A stretch of DNA of 64,000 bases. Origin: Pseudomonas sp. RIT-562 (GTDB lineage: Bacteria; Pseudomonadota; Gammaproteobacteria; Pseudomonadales; Pseudomonadaceae). Positions 32,814 to 41,264 of this stretch are shown piece after piece; the first letter of the stretch is position 1; the number at the start of each line of letters is the position of its first letter. Made by a program: the position numbers and the translations under genes. The notes beneath the pieces were generated by a model that was given only the letters and a program-made list of their open reading frames with translations, was not told where the DNA came from and made no database searches. The stretch lies in the NCBI RefSeq assembly GCF_026241895.1, contig NZ_JAPJIV010000016.1, forward strand, positions 1 to 64,000, written 5' to 3'.

Positions 32814-33563
32814 ATGAATACGACGTTTTCCTGCGTAGGCTGTGGCAAATGCTGCACCGATCACCATGTCCCCCTGACCCTGGATGAAGCCCGTATGTGG
32901 GCTGGTGACGGCGGTCAGGTGATCGTGCTGGTCGAGGCTTTCCTCGACAGTGGCCTGGGGCTGCCAGCGCAGCAACGCGAGCATGCCGAGCGCCGTTCGG
33001 CGCGGGTGAGCAGCGGCGAATCCGCGGCATTCGTGGCCATCACCTTTGCTGCCTACAACCTGGGGCGCTGCCGGAATCTTGACGAAGACAACCTGTGCCG
33101 CATCTATGATCGCCGCCCCCTGGTTTGCCGCATCTATCCGATGGAAATCAACCCACACATCCCGCTCAACATCGCGGTAAAGGAATGTCCTCCAGAGTCG
33201 TGGGAGAGTGGGCCGGAGCTGATCGTGGGTGGCGCACTGGTTGACCAGCCACTGGCCGAACTGATCCAGCGCTCACGCCAGGCGGATCGGGATGATGTGC
33301 TGGTCAAGGACGCGATGTGCGCGCTATTGGGGATACGTACCACGGCGCTGAAGGGCGATGGTTTTACCGCGTACCTGCCGGATATGGCCGAATTCGCCAC
33401 GATCTTTGATGAGCTGGCCGGCCAGACACTGCCGGAATGGGCCAGCGAGTGGCTGTTCCATGTCTCGGGCGACGACATCGCCGGCCAGGTCCAAGCCGCT
33501 GGTGCTGAACTGGCCGACGGTGCAGCCCTGAACTACGCGTTTATTTCGTTGCGGGCGGCCTGA
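32814..33563 (+). CDS. YkgJ-family cysteine-cluster protein
   Basis: 249 residues. The N-terminal motif CVGCGKCC (C7, C10, C13, C14) and the later GRCRNLDEDNLCRIYDRRPLVCRIYP, with three more Cys, define the YkgJ / CxxCxxCC family, which probably binds zinc or an Fe-S cluster. The second half (about 130-249) is longer than in minimal YkgJ proteins and lacks motifs I recognise. The function is unknown; some relatives act in metal-dependent modification. Confidence 0.85.
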   Translation: MNTTFSCVGCGKCCTDHHVPLTLDEARMWAGDGGQVIVLVEAFLDSGLGLPAQQREHAERRSARVSSGESAAFVAITFAAYNLGRCRNLDEDNLCRIYDRRPLVCRIYPMEINPHIPLNIAVKECPPESWESGPELIVGGALVDQPLAELIQRSRQADRDDVLVKDAMCALLGIRTTALKGDGFTAYLPDMAEFATIFDELAGQTLPEWASEWLFHVSGDDIAGQVQAAGAELADGAALNYAFISLRAA

Positions 33564-33592
33564 TCTGAATACCTGTCGCGGGCAGCCTCCCC

Positions 33593-33620
33593 TGCAGGAG
33601 CGAGCCTGCTCGCGATAGCG
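33593..33620. repeat. Single REP unit, class GGAGCGAGCCTGCTCGCGATAGCG
   Basis: One half of the pair type seen at 6354-6442, with no facing partner nearby. It lies between convergent genes. Confidence 0.75.
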
Positions 33621-33647
33621 GTGCAACAGATAGCAAAATCTCGAAGC

Positions 33648-33905
33648 TTAGCGCTTGCCCATCGACCGACGAGTACCCGGCGGCGCAGCGCCCGGGGTCT
33701 TGGTATGGCCATTCTTCGCGCCATTCTTGTACCAAGGCTGATTGGCATTCTTCGCAGCGGCCAGTTCGCCCGGCTTGAACGGGAATTTGAATGCCGGGAT
33801 TGCAGGTTTGGTTTCGCTGTCTGCGCTGGAGTCGACGCTGTCTGGCAGGTCTGCCGGAACGTCGCTCGAAGCGTCGGCAACCGGCGGTTGTGTCGGGGAA
33901 GTCAT
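33648..33905 (-). CDS. Small disordered hypothetical protein
   Basis: 85 residues. An acidic, Ser/Asp/Pro-rich first half (SSDVPADLPDSVDSSADSET) is followed by a basic end (KPGELAAAKNANQPWYKNGA, then ending RRSMGKR). It has no signal peptide and no fold I recognise, and appears intrinsically disordered. Codon use looks normal and the ATG follows a GGAG-type site, so it is probably real. The basic tail with W and Y could bind nucleic acid (speculative). Confidence 0.6.
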   Translation of the reverse strand: MTSPTQPPVADASSDVPADLPDSVDSSADSETKPAIPAFKFPFKPGELAAAKNANQPWYKNGAKNGHTKTPGAAPPGTRRSMGKR

Positions 33906-34003
33906 GAAAGCTCCGGGTGATGCAATAGAGTCGGGCCCGGTCAGCGAGCCGCGAAAGGCGGCAGTATACCTGCCCGATCAATCCACGCACGCGCACCTTC
34001 GGT

Positions 34004-34088
34004 CGGTGTAACAGAATTTCGCGCAGCACCTCCCCAGCCAAACTGACGGCGCTGTCAGTTTGCAGTCACTTTCCTGACGGTGTAACAG
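34004..34088. promoter_or_regulatory. Promoter-region palindrome and direct repeats before the RND operon
   Basis: A 22-bp inverted repeat AAACTGAC-GGCGCT-GTCAGTTT (34040-34061) is flanked by an 11-bp direct repeat CGGTGTAACAG at 34004-34014 and 34078-34088. All lie 60-150 bp before the adaptor gene. They are candidate sites for the response regulator encoded in the same operon. Confidence 0.5.
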
Positions 34089-34149
34089 GGCTATAAGGGA
34101 GGTATAAATCACCATTCAAAGTCCACCTCCTGCCTGGCGCCCCACTCGC

Positions 34150-35310
34150 ATGCGAATCCAGAAAAACACCGCTCTGCTCGCCACCCTTCTGCTCGTGCTG
34201 ATTGCACTGGGCATCTGGTACTTGAGCAAGCCGGCCACGGCGAAACTGGCAGCGCCGACCGCGATCCCTGTGCGAGTGGTGAATGTCGCCGAAAAAGATG
34301 TCCCGCGCTTTGTCAGCGGCATTGGCTCGGTGTTGTCGCTGCACAGCGTGGTAGTGCGTCCGCAGATCGATGGGGTGCTGACCAAACTGCTGGTCAAGGA
34401 AGGTCAACTGGTGAAGACCGGGGACCTGCTCGCCACCATCGATGACCGCACTATTCGCGCCAATCTCGATCAGGCTCGCGCGCAGTTGGGTGAAAGCCAG
34501 GCGCAACTGCAGGTGGCGATGGTCAACCTCAAGCGCTACAAATTGCTCAGTGTCGATGATGGCGTGTCGAAGCAGACCTATGACCAGCAGCAGGCGCTGG
34601 TCAATCAGCTGAAAGCCACCGCCCAAGGCAATCAGGCCTCGATCGACGCGGCACAAGTACAACTTTCCTACACACAGATTCGCTCCCCGGTCACCGGTCG
34701 GGTGGGGATTCGCACGGTGGACGAAGGCAATTTCCTGCGTATGACCGATACCCAGGGGCTGTTCACAGTGACGCAGATCGACCCGATCGCTGTCGAGTTT
34801 TCCCTGCCCCAGCAAATGCTGCCGACCTTGCAAGGCCTGATCAACGACCCCCAGCATGCCCAGGTCAAGGCCTACATCGGTGCCGACACCGACGGCGAGA
34901 CCGGCAACCTGTTGGGCGAGGGGCATCTGACCCTGATCGACAACCAGATCAACTCCAACACCGGGACCATCCGCGCGAAGGCCGAATTTAACAATCCCGG
35001 GCAAAAACTCTGGCCTGGCTTGCTGGTGACGGTAAAAATTCAGACAGCCCTGGACAAAGATGCGCTGGTGGTTCCACCTACGGTGGTCCAGCGTGGCCTC
35101 GACCAACATTTTGTTTATCGGGTCAACGGTGACAAGGTCGAGATTGTCCAGGTGCAGATGGTGTATCAGGGCAGTGGCCAGGACATCATCAAGGGCGTGA
35201 AGCCCGGCGATGTGCTGGTCAGTGACGGCCAGTCGCGGCTCAAGCCCGGTTCCACGGTGCAGGTGCTTAGCGAACCGCCGCAGGTTGTGCAGTCGGAGGC
35301 CAAGCCATGA
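34150..35310 (+). CDS. RND efflux periplasmic adaptor (membrane fusion protein)
   Basis: 386 residues. An N-terminal membrane anchor (about 7-24) carries no lipobox Cys. The order is then lipoyl half (VVVRPQIDGVLTKLLVKEGQLVKTGDLLATI), helical hairpin (about 100-170), second lipoyl half (IRSPVTGRVGIRTVDEGNFL), beta-barrel and membrane-proximal domain (LVVPPTVVQRG). Closest in type to MdtA/MexE-like adaptors. It links the RND pump to an outer-membrane channel encoded elsewhere. Its end overlaps the pump start by 4 bp. Confidence 0.92.
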   Translation: MRIQKNTALLATLLLVLIALGIWYLSKPATAKLAAPTAIPVRVVNVAEKDVPRFVSGIGSVLSLHSVVVRPQIDGVLTKLLVKEGQLVKTGDLLATIDDRTIRANLDQARAQLGESQAQLQVAMVNLKRYKLLSVDDGVSKQTYDQQQALVNQLKATAQGNQASIDAAQVQLSYTQIRSPVTGRVGIRTVDEGNFLRMTDTQGLFTVTQIDPIAVEFSLPQQMLPTLQGLINDPQHAQVKAYIGADTDGETGNLLGEGHLTLIDNQINSNTGTIRAKAEFNNPGQKLWPGLLVTVKIQTALDKDALVVPPTVVQRGLDQHFVYRVNGDKVEIVQVQMVYQGSGQDIIKGVKPGDVLVSDGQSRLKPGSTVQVLSEPPQVVQSEAKP

Positions 35311-38300
35311 AGGGCCGCGGCTCGGTTTCGGCCTGGTGTATCGATCATCCGGTCGCGACGATCCTGCTGACGTTCGCCCTGGTGCTGCTGGGGGTGATCG
35401 CGTTTCCGAAACTGCCGATCGCGCCCCTGCCGGAAGCTGAATTCCCGACTATCCAGGTCGCTGCGCAGCTGCCCGGCGCCAGCCCCGAGACCATGGCTTC
35501 GTCGGTGGCCACGCCGCTTGAAGTGCAATTCAGCGCGATCCCCGGCGTGACCCAGATGACTTCGAGCAGCGCCCTGGGCTCGACCAACCTGACCCTGCAG
35601 TTCACCCTCGACAAAAGCATCGACACCGCTGCCCAGGAAGTACAGGCGGCAATCAACACGGCCTCCGGCAAACTGCCCAAGGACATGCCCAACCTGCCGA
35701 CCTGGCGCAAGGTCAACCCGGCCGACAGCCCGGTGCTGATCCTCAGTATCAACTCAACCCTGCTACCCGGCCCGGAACTCAGCGACCTGGTGGAAACTCT
35801 GCTGGCGCGTCAGATCAGTCAGATCGACGGCGTAGGCCAAATCAACATCACCGGTCAGCAGCGTCCGGCAATCCGCGTCCAGGCTTCAGCGGACAAACTT
35901 GCAGCGATCGGGCTGACCCTGGCCGACATCCGCCTGGCCATCCAGCAAACCAGCCTCAACCTGGCCAAGGGTGCGCTGTACGGCGAGTCGAGCATCTCGA
36001 CCCTGTCGACCAACGATCAGTTGTTCCATCCGGAGGAATACGGCCAGCTCATCGTTTCCTACAAGGACGGTGCACCGGTGCATCTCAAGGATGTCGCCAA
36101 GGTCGTCAACGGCTCGGAAGATGCCTACGTGCAGGCTTGGGCGGGTGACCAACCCGGGGTGAACCTGGTGATCTCGCGCCAGCCAGGCGCCAACATTGTC
36201 GAAACGGTCGACCGCATCCAGGCTGCGTTGCCCGGCTTGGAGGCCATGCTGCCGGCCTCGGTCCAGGTCAAAGTGCTGATCGACCGGACCCAGACCATCC
36301 GCGCGTCCCTGCATGAAGTGGAAATCACCCTGCTGATCGCAATCGCCCTGGTCGTCGCGGTGATGGCGCTGTTCCTGCGCCAGCTCTCGGCGACGCTGAT
36401 TGTCTCGGCGGTACTCGGTGTTTCACTGGTCGCCAGCTTCGCCCTGATGTACATCATGGGCTTCAGCCTGAATAACCTGACCCTGGTCGCCATCGTGGTG
36501 GCCGTGGGGTTTGTAGTCGACGATGCGATTGTGGTGGTGGAGAACATCCACCGTCACCTGGAGGCCGGCGACGGCATGCGCGAAGCGGCGATCAAGGGTG
36601 CCGGCGAAATCGGCTTCACCGTGGTGTCGATCAGTTTTTCGCTGGTGGCGGCGTTCATTCCGTTGTTGTTCATGGGCGGTGTGGTCGGGCGGCTGTTCAA
36701 GGAGTTCGCTCTGACGGCCACCGCGACCATCATGATTTCAGTCGTGGTGTCGCTGACCCTGGCGCCAACCCTGGCTGCGCTGTTCATGCGCGCACCGGTG
36801 CATCACGCCAACCGCAAGCCTGGGTTCGGCGAGAGGCTGCTGGGCTGGTATGAAAAGGGCCTGCGCCGCGCCCTCGCGCATCAGAAGCTGATGATCGGAG
36901 TATTCGGGGTCTCATTGGGCCTGGCCATCGCCGGGTACATCTTCATTCCCAAGGGCTTCTTCCCGGTGCAGGACACCGGTTTTGTCCTGGGCACCACCGA
37001 AGCCGCTGCGGACATTTCCTACGGCGACATGGTGAAAAAACACCTGGCCATGGCCGAAATCGTCGCTGCTGACCCGGCTGTCCAGGCGTTTTCCCATTCA
37101 GTCGGCGTCTCGGGCAGCAACCAAACCATCGCCAACGGCCGCTTCTGGATATCCCTGAAAAAACGCGGCGACCGGGATGTCTCGGCCAGCGAGTTCATCG
37201 ACCGGATTCGCCCGCAGCTGATGAAAGTCCCCGGCATCGTCCTGTACCTGCGCGCCGGCCAGGACATCAACCTCAGCTCCGGCCCGAGCCGCGCGCAGTA
37301 TCAATACGTGCTCAAGAGCAACGACGGCGCGACCCTCAGCACCTGGACCCAGCGCCTGACCGACAAGCTGCGCAGCAACCCGGCGTTCCGCGACATCTCC
37401 AACGACCTGCAACTGGGCGGCAGCATCACCCACATCAGCATCGACCGCAGCGCCGCCGCGCGTTTCGGCCTGACCGCCAGCGATGTCGACGAAGCGCTAT
37501 ACGACGCCTTCGGCCAGCGCCAGATCAACGAATTCCAGACCCAGATCAACCAGTACAACGTGATTCTGGAACTGGACACCCGGCAACGGGGCAAGGCCGA
37601 AAGCCTCAACTATTTCTACCTGCGTTCACCGCTGAGTGGCGAGATGGTGCCACTGTCGGCCCTGGCCCGATTTGATGCGCCAACGGTCGGCCCGCTGTCC
37701 ATCGCTCACGACGGCATGTTCCCGGCCGCCAACCTGTCCTTCAACCTGGCCCCCGGCGTGGCGTTGGGCGATGCGGTGATCATGCTCAACCAGGCCAAGG
37801 CCGAGATCGGCATGCCGGCGGCCATGAGCGGGAATTTCCAGGGTGCGGCCCAGGCCTTCCAGAGTTCGCTGGCCAGCCAGCCGTGGTTGATCCTGGCGGC
37901 GCTGGTAGCGGTGTATATCATCCTCGGCGTGCTCTACGAGAGCTTCGTCCACCCGCTGACCATTATCTCGACGCTGCCTTCAGCGGGGCTCGGGGCGGTG
38001 ATCATGCTGTGGATCTGCGGCCAGGATTTTTCGATCATGGCGCTGATCGGCCTGGTGTTGCTGATCGGTATCGTGAAGAAGAACGGTATCCTGATGATCG
38101 ATTTTGCCCTCGATGCCCAGCGCAACCGTGGCCTGCCACCGCAAGAAGCAATCTACGAAGCCTGTATCACCCGGTTCCGGCCGATCATCATGACCACCCT
38201 CGCCGCCCTGCTCGGCGCCTTGCCGCTGATGCTCGGCTACGGCACCGGCGCCGAACTGCGCCAGCCCTTGGGGATTGCGGTGGTCGGCGGGCTGCTGGTG

Positions 38301-38408
38301 AGCCAGGCGCTGACGCTGTTCACCACGCCGGTCATATACTTGTGGCTGGAGCGGCTATTCCATCGACCTGAACCAGCCCCGGTACCGGCGCTGGCGACCA
38401 CAGACTGA
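35307..38408 (+). CDS. RND efflux inner-membrane transporter (HAE-1, MdtB/C-like)
   Basis: 1033 residues, full RND length, with twelve membrane segments and two large periplasmic loops. The start SAWCIDHPVATILLTFALVLLG and the periplasmic PLPEAEFPTIQVAAQLPGAS match MdtB/MdtC-type drug pumps. The proton-relay Asp pair is D405-D406 (VVDDAIVVVENIHRHL) in helix 4. I see no sign of the heavy-metal (CzcA) signature. A single transporter is encoded, not a B/C pair, and there is no outer-membrane channel gene. Co-transcribed with the adaptor and the two-component genes. Confidence 0.92.
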   Translation: MKGRGSVSAWCIDHPVATILLTFALVLLGVIAFPKLPIAPLPEAEFPTIQVAAQLPGASPETMASSVATPLEVQFSAIPGVTQMTSSSALGSTNLTLQFTLDKSIDTAAQEVQAAINTASGKLPKDMPNLPTWRKVNPADSPVLILSINSTLLPGPELSDLVETLLARQISQIDGVGQINITGQQRPAIRVQASADKLAAIGLTLADIRLAIQQTSLNLAKGALYGESSISTLSTNDQLFHPEEYGQLIVSYKDGAPVHLKDVAKVVNGSEDAYVQAWAGDQPGVNLVISRQPGANIVETVDRIQAALPGLEAMLPASVQVKVLIDRTQTIRASLHEVEITLLIAIALVVAVMALFLRQLSATLIVSAVLGVSLVASFALMYIMGFSLNNLTLVAIVVAVGFVVDDAIVVVENIHRHLEAGDGMREAAIKGAGEIGFTVVSISFSLVAAFIPLLFMGGVVGRLFKEFALTATATIMISVVVSLTLAPTLAALFMRAPVHHANRKPGFGERLLGWYEKGLRRALAHQKLMIGVFGVSLGLAIAGYIFIPKGFFPVQDTGFVLGTTEAAADISYGDMVKKHLAMAEIVAADPAVQAFSHSVGVSGSNQTIANGRFWISLKKRGDRDVSASEFIDRIRPQLMKVPGIVLYLRAGQDINLSSGPSRAQYQYVLKSNDGATLSTWTQRLTDKLRSNPAFRDISNDLQLGGSITHISIDRSAAARFGLTASDVDEALYDAFGQRQINEFQTQINQYNVILELDTRQRGKAESLNYFYLRSPLSGEMVPLSALARFDAPTVGPLSIAHDGMFPAANLSFNLAPGVALGDAVIMLNQAKAEIGMPAAMSGNFQGAAQAFQSSLASQPWLILAALVAVYIILGVLYESFVHPLTIISTLPSAGLGAVIMLWICGQDFSIMALIGLVLLIGIVKKNGILMIDFALDAQRNRGLPPQEAIYEACITRFRPIIMTTLAALLGALPLMLGYGTGAELRQPLGIAVVGGLLVSQALTLFTTPVIYLWLERLFHRPEPAPVPALATTD

Positions 38409-38417
38409 GGCGGGGTC

Positions 38418-39095
38418 ATGCGCGTCCTGATCATCGAAGACGAAGAAAAAACCGCAGACTATCTACACCGCGGCCTGACGGAACAGGGTTACACCGTGGA
38501 CCTGGCCCGCGACGGCGTGGAAGGCCTGCACATGGCGCTGGAAAGTGACTACGCGGTGATCGTCCTCGACGTCATGTTGCCGGGCCTGGACGGCTTTGGC
38601 GTACTGCGTGCGTTGCGTGCACGCAAGCAAACCCCGGTGATCATGCTGACCGCCCGCGAGCGTGTTGAAGACCGCATCAAGGGCCTGCGCGATGGTGCCG
38701 ACGACTATCTGGGCAAACCGTTCTCCTTCCTTGAACTGGTCGCTCGCCTGCAAGCGCTGACTCGCCGCAGTGGCGGGCATGAACCGGTACAGGTGAGCAT
38801 CGCCGACTTGTGGATAGACCTGATCAGTCGCAAGGCGACCCGCGCCGGAACCCGTCTGGACCTGACCGCCAAGGAGTTTTCGCTGCTCAGCGTACTCGCT
38901 CGTCGCCAGGGCGAAATCCTCTCGAAAACCGCGATCGCCGAAATGGTCTGGGACATCAATTTCGACAGCGATGCGAACGTCGTCGAGGTCGCTATCAAGC
39001 GTCTGCGGGCCAAACTCGACGGGCCTTTCGACGAGAAACTGCTGCACACGATTCGCGGCATGGGCTACGTGCTGGAGAGCCGTAATGTCCAGTAA
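38418..39095 (+). CDS. OmpR-family response regulator (IrlR/CusR-like)
   Basis: 225 residues. The receiver domain (acidic E7-D8, phosphoacceptor D51 in IVLDVMLPGLDGFGVL, Thr in MLTAR, Lys in LGKPFSF) is followed by a winged helix (LTAKEFSLLSVLARRQGEIL and NVVEVAIKRLRAKLDGPF, typical of the CusR/CopR/IrlR heavy-metal group). It starts 9 bp after the pump gene and overlaps the kinase by 11 bp. It probably activates this operon. Confidence 0.93.
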   Translation: MRVLIIEDEEKTADYLHRGLTEQGYTVDLARDGVEGLHMALESDYAVIVLDVMLPGLDGFGVLRALRARKQTPVIMLTARERVEDRIKGLRDGADDYLGKPFSFLELVARLQALTRRSGGHEPVQVSIADLWIDLISRKATRAGTRLDLTAKEFSLLSVLARRQGEILSKTAIAEMVWDINFDSDANVVEVAIKRLRAKLDGPFDEKLLHTIRGMGYVLESRNVQ

Positions 39096-40449
39096 CTCGA
39101 TTGCCCTGCGCCTCAGTGGCATGTTCACGCTGGTGGCGCTGCTGGTGTTCCTGTTGATTGGCTGGGCGCTGTACCAGCAGGTCGACAAGGGCTTGGGCCT
39201 GCTGCCCGAAGCCGAGCTGGATGCGCGCTACAGCGTGCTCGAATCCACCGTCGGCCGTTATGGCACGCCGGAGCACTGGGTGAAGATCAACAACAAGCTC
39301 AAGCTGCTCGGCGAAGAAGACAAGCGCATCAGATTCTGGATCACCAGCGGCGACCCGCACTATGAATACGGCGAATTGACGCCGCAGATCCGCGCCTTCG
39401 CCCAAGGCCCGCTGGGTATGCGCGACTTGAAGCTGCCCGACCAGCCGTATCCATTGAAGGTGCTGGTCAGCCAGTTCCCCGCCAAGGATCAGCGTCCAGC
39501 GCTGCGTTTCATGATTGGCATCGACACCGAAACGTTTTTCCAGACTCAGCACCACTTGCTGATCGCGCTGATCAGCCTGGCGATCATCGGCGTGCTGCTG
39601 GCATCGGCGCTTGGTTATTGGGTGGCACGGATCGGCCTCAAGCCGCTGATCAAACTGTCCCAGGAGGCGCAGCGCCTGGCGCCACCGCTGCTGTCTGGCC
39701 GGCTGCAACTGTCGCCGCTGCCACCGGAGTTGAACCAGTTCGTCAGCTCATTCAATTCGACCCTGGAGCGGGTCGAGCAGGCTTACTCGCGCCTTGAATC
39801 CTTCAACGCCGATGTGGCCCATGAACTGCGCTCGCCACTGACCAACCTGATCGGCCAGACCCAGGTTGCCCTGACTCGCGGAAGGTCGGCAGAGCATTAC
39901 TTCGAAGTGCTGCAATCGAACCTCGAAGAGCTTGAGCGACTGCGTTCGATCATCAACGACATGCTGTTCCTGGCCAGCGCAGACCAAGGCAGCAAGGCTA
40001 CCAAACTGACCTCTACTTCACTGGCGGATGAAGTGGCAACCACCTTGGAGTATCTGGATTTCATCCTCGAGGATGCTCAGGTTGAAGTGCAGGTGAGCGG
40101 CGATGCACAGGTGCGAATCGAAATCGCCCACCTGCGCCGGGCGCTGATAAATCTGCTGAGCAACGCCGTGCAGCACACAGAACCCGGGCAGGTAATTCAG
40201 GTTCGCATCGAAGCCCAGGCGCACCAGGTCAGCATCGGCGTGGCCAACCCTGGCGCGCCGATTGCCAGCGAGCACCTGCCGCGCCTGTTCGAGCGCTTCT
40301 ACCGCGTTGACGCTTCGCGCAGCAACAGCGGGAACAACCATGGGTTGGGGCTGGCGATCGTCAAGGCGATTGCGCTGATGCACGGCGGTGATGTGTTTGC
40401 CCGCAGTGACCAAGGCGTGAATACATTCGGCATCCACCTGCCCATCTAA
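39085..40449 (+). CDS. Sensor histidine kinase (CusS/IrlS-like)
   Basis: 454 residues from ATG 39085, overlapping the regulator stop. A membrane helix at about 8-30 precedes a ~130-residue periplasmic sensor (LPEAELDARYSVLESTVGRY) and a second helix near 165-185. HAMP follows, then the H box ADVAHELRSPLTNL with H246 and the ATPase part (NLLSNAVQHT, HLPRLFERFYRVD, NNHGLGLAIVKAIALMHGG). The architecture is that of the heavy-metal sensor group, but the ligand is unknown. Last gene of the operon. Confidence 0.92.
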   Translation: MSSNSIALRLSGMFTLVALLVFLLIGWALYQQVDKGLGLLPEAELDARYSVLESTVGRYGTPEHWVKINNKLKLLGEEDKRIRFWITSGDPHYEYGELTPQIRAFAQGPLGMRDLKLPDQPYPLKVLVSQFPAKDQRPALRFMIGIDTETFFQTQHHLLIALISLAIIGVLLASALGYWVARIGLKPLIKLSQEAQRLAPPLLSGRLQLSPLPPELNQFVSSFNSTLERVEQAYSRLESFNADVAHELRSPLTNLIGQTQVALTRGRSAEHYFEVLQSNLEELERLRSIINDMLFLASADQGSKATKLTSTSLADEVATTLEYLDFILEDAQVEVQVSGDAQVRIEIAHLRRALINLLSNAVQHTEPGQVIQVRIEAQAHQVSIGVANPGAPIASEHLPRLFERFYRVDASRSNSGNNHGLGLAIVKAIALMHGGDVFARSDQGVNTFGIHLPI

Positions 40450-40506
40450 CCCCACCGATTCCTGCGTCGCTTGCGTCGCTCTTGCGCTGGCGAAGTGCGT
40501 CGCTCT

Positions 40507-40625
40507 TGTAGCAGCTGGCGAAGCCTGCGTTCGGCTGCGCAGCAGTCGTGAATCTGGATAACGCGGTATGACAGCAGATTTTACGTCTGCTTCGCAGCCG
40601 AACGCAGGCTTCGCCAACTGCTACA
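40507..40625. repeat. 119-bp REP doublet, class GTAGCAGCTGGCGAAGCCTGCG (copy 2)
   Basis: Near-identical to the reverse complement of 30619-30737, including the non-palindromic centre (CGTGAATC-GGATAACGCGGTAT). It follows the sensor kinase by 57 bp. Confidence 0.88.
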
Positions 40626-40747
40626 GGGCAGCCAACTATTGCCTTTCCCGCAACAGTCCTTTCACAAATCCACTCTTTTTCCCCTCGCCGTTCGGCCTTA
40701 TCTTTGCGCCACCAAACAGCACTTGCCAAGCAAGAAGGTTTTCAAAG

Positions 40748-40972
40748 ATGTCCAACTCCATGGGTATTGCCAGCGCTTTCGTTTTGTCCTCATTGTTCCT
40801 CTCCCCACTCGCGATGGCCGAAGAGTCGCCGACCTTCGCCGCCCGCAATGCCGAACGCGCAGCGGCGTTCGAAGCCTATCAGGGAGAGATGACGGCCAAG
40901 GCCCAGGAAGCTGCGCAGACTCCGCAAGCATCGACCATTCACGCCCAGCCCCAGGCTGAGAAAGACAGCTGA
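40748..40972 (+). CDS. Tiny exported hypothetical protein
   Basis: 74 residues from ATG 40748. Signal peptide about 1-24 (MGIASAFVLSSLFLSPLAMA|EE). The mature ~50 residues are Ala/Gln/Glu-rich and probably helical or disordered (PTFAARNAERAAAFEAYQGE). The frame stays open upstream to 40568, but that part crosses the REP doublet and is not coding. A terminator follows 64 bp later. The function is unknown. Confidence 0.7.
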   Translation: MSNSMGIASAFVLSSLFLSPLAMAEESPTFAARNAERAAAFEAYQGEMTAKAQEAAQTPQASTIHAQPQAEKDS

Positions 40973-41036
40973 CCCGCTGCAGAATCTGTTTCCCTCGACA
41001 CTTTGCATAGGCTCTTCCCTTTGCAAAGTTGTCTTC

Positions 41037-41063
41037 AAGCCGCTGTTGCAGCGGCTTTTTTTC
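41037..41063 (+). terminator. Rho-independent terminator after the 74-residue protein
   Basis: AAGCCGCT-GTTGC-AGCGGCTT stem and a seven-T tract. Confidence 0.9.
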
Positions 41064-41126
41064 GTCTGCTGATTCTTACATCCATCGCAACGATAGGCAC
41101 AACCGTCGACTACCTGCTTAACTCAC

Positions 41127-41226
41127 TGTAGGAGCGAGCTTGCTCGCGAAAAACGTCAAGACACCGCGCTAAACCGCACAGCTCGCGTTATTGTTGACGT
41201 TTTTCGCGAGCAGGCTCGCTCCTGCA
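41127..41226. repeat. REP-type inverted pair, class GTAGGAGCGAGCTTGCTCGCG
   Basis: Facing units TGTAGGAGCGAGCTTGCTCG and CGAGCAGGCTCGCTCCTGCA, with extended inner arms (AAAACGTCAA / TTGACGTTTT) that would make a long hairpin. It lies 38 bp before the diguanylate cyclase start, possibly carrying or blocking its promoter. Confidence 0.88.
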
Positions 41227-41264
41227 GTTATGAATTAAATGAAGTTAACGCAGACATCATTCCC

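Noticed and set aside
40568..40747. N-terminal extension of the 74-residue exported protein
   Set aside because: It runs through a REP doublet that is noncoding elsewhere, and it would hide a clean signal peptide.
2938..41226. CRISPR array from the repeated palindromes
   Set aside because: The repeats are isolated inverted pairs kilobases apart, without regular spacers, and there are no cas genes.
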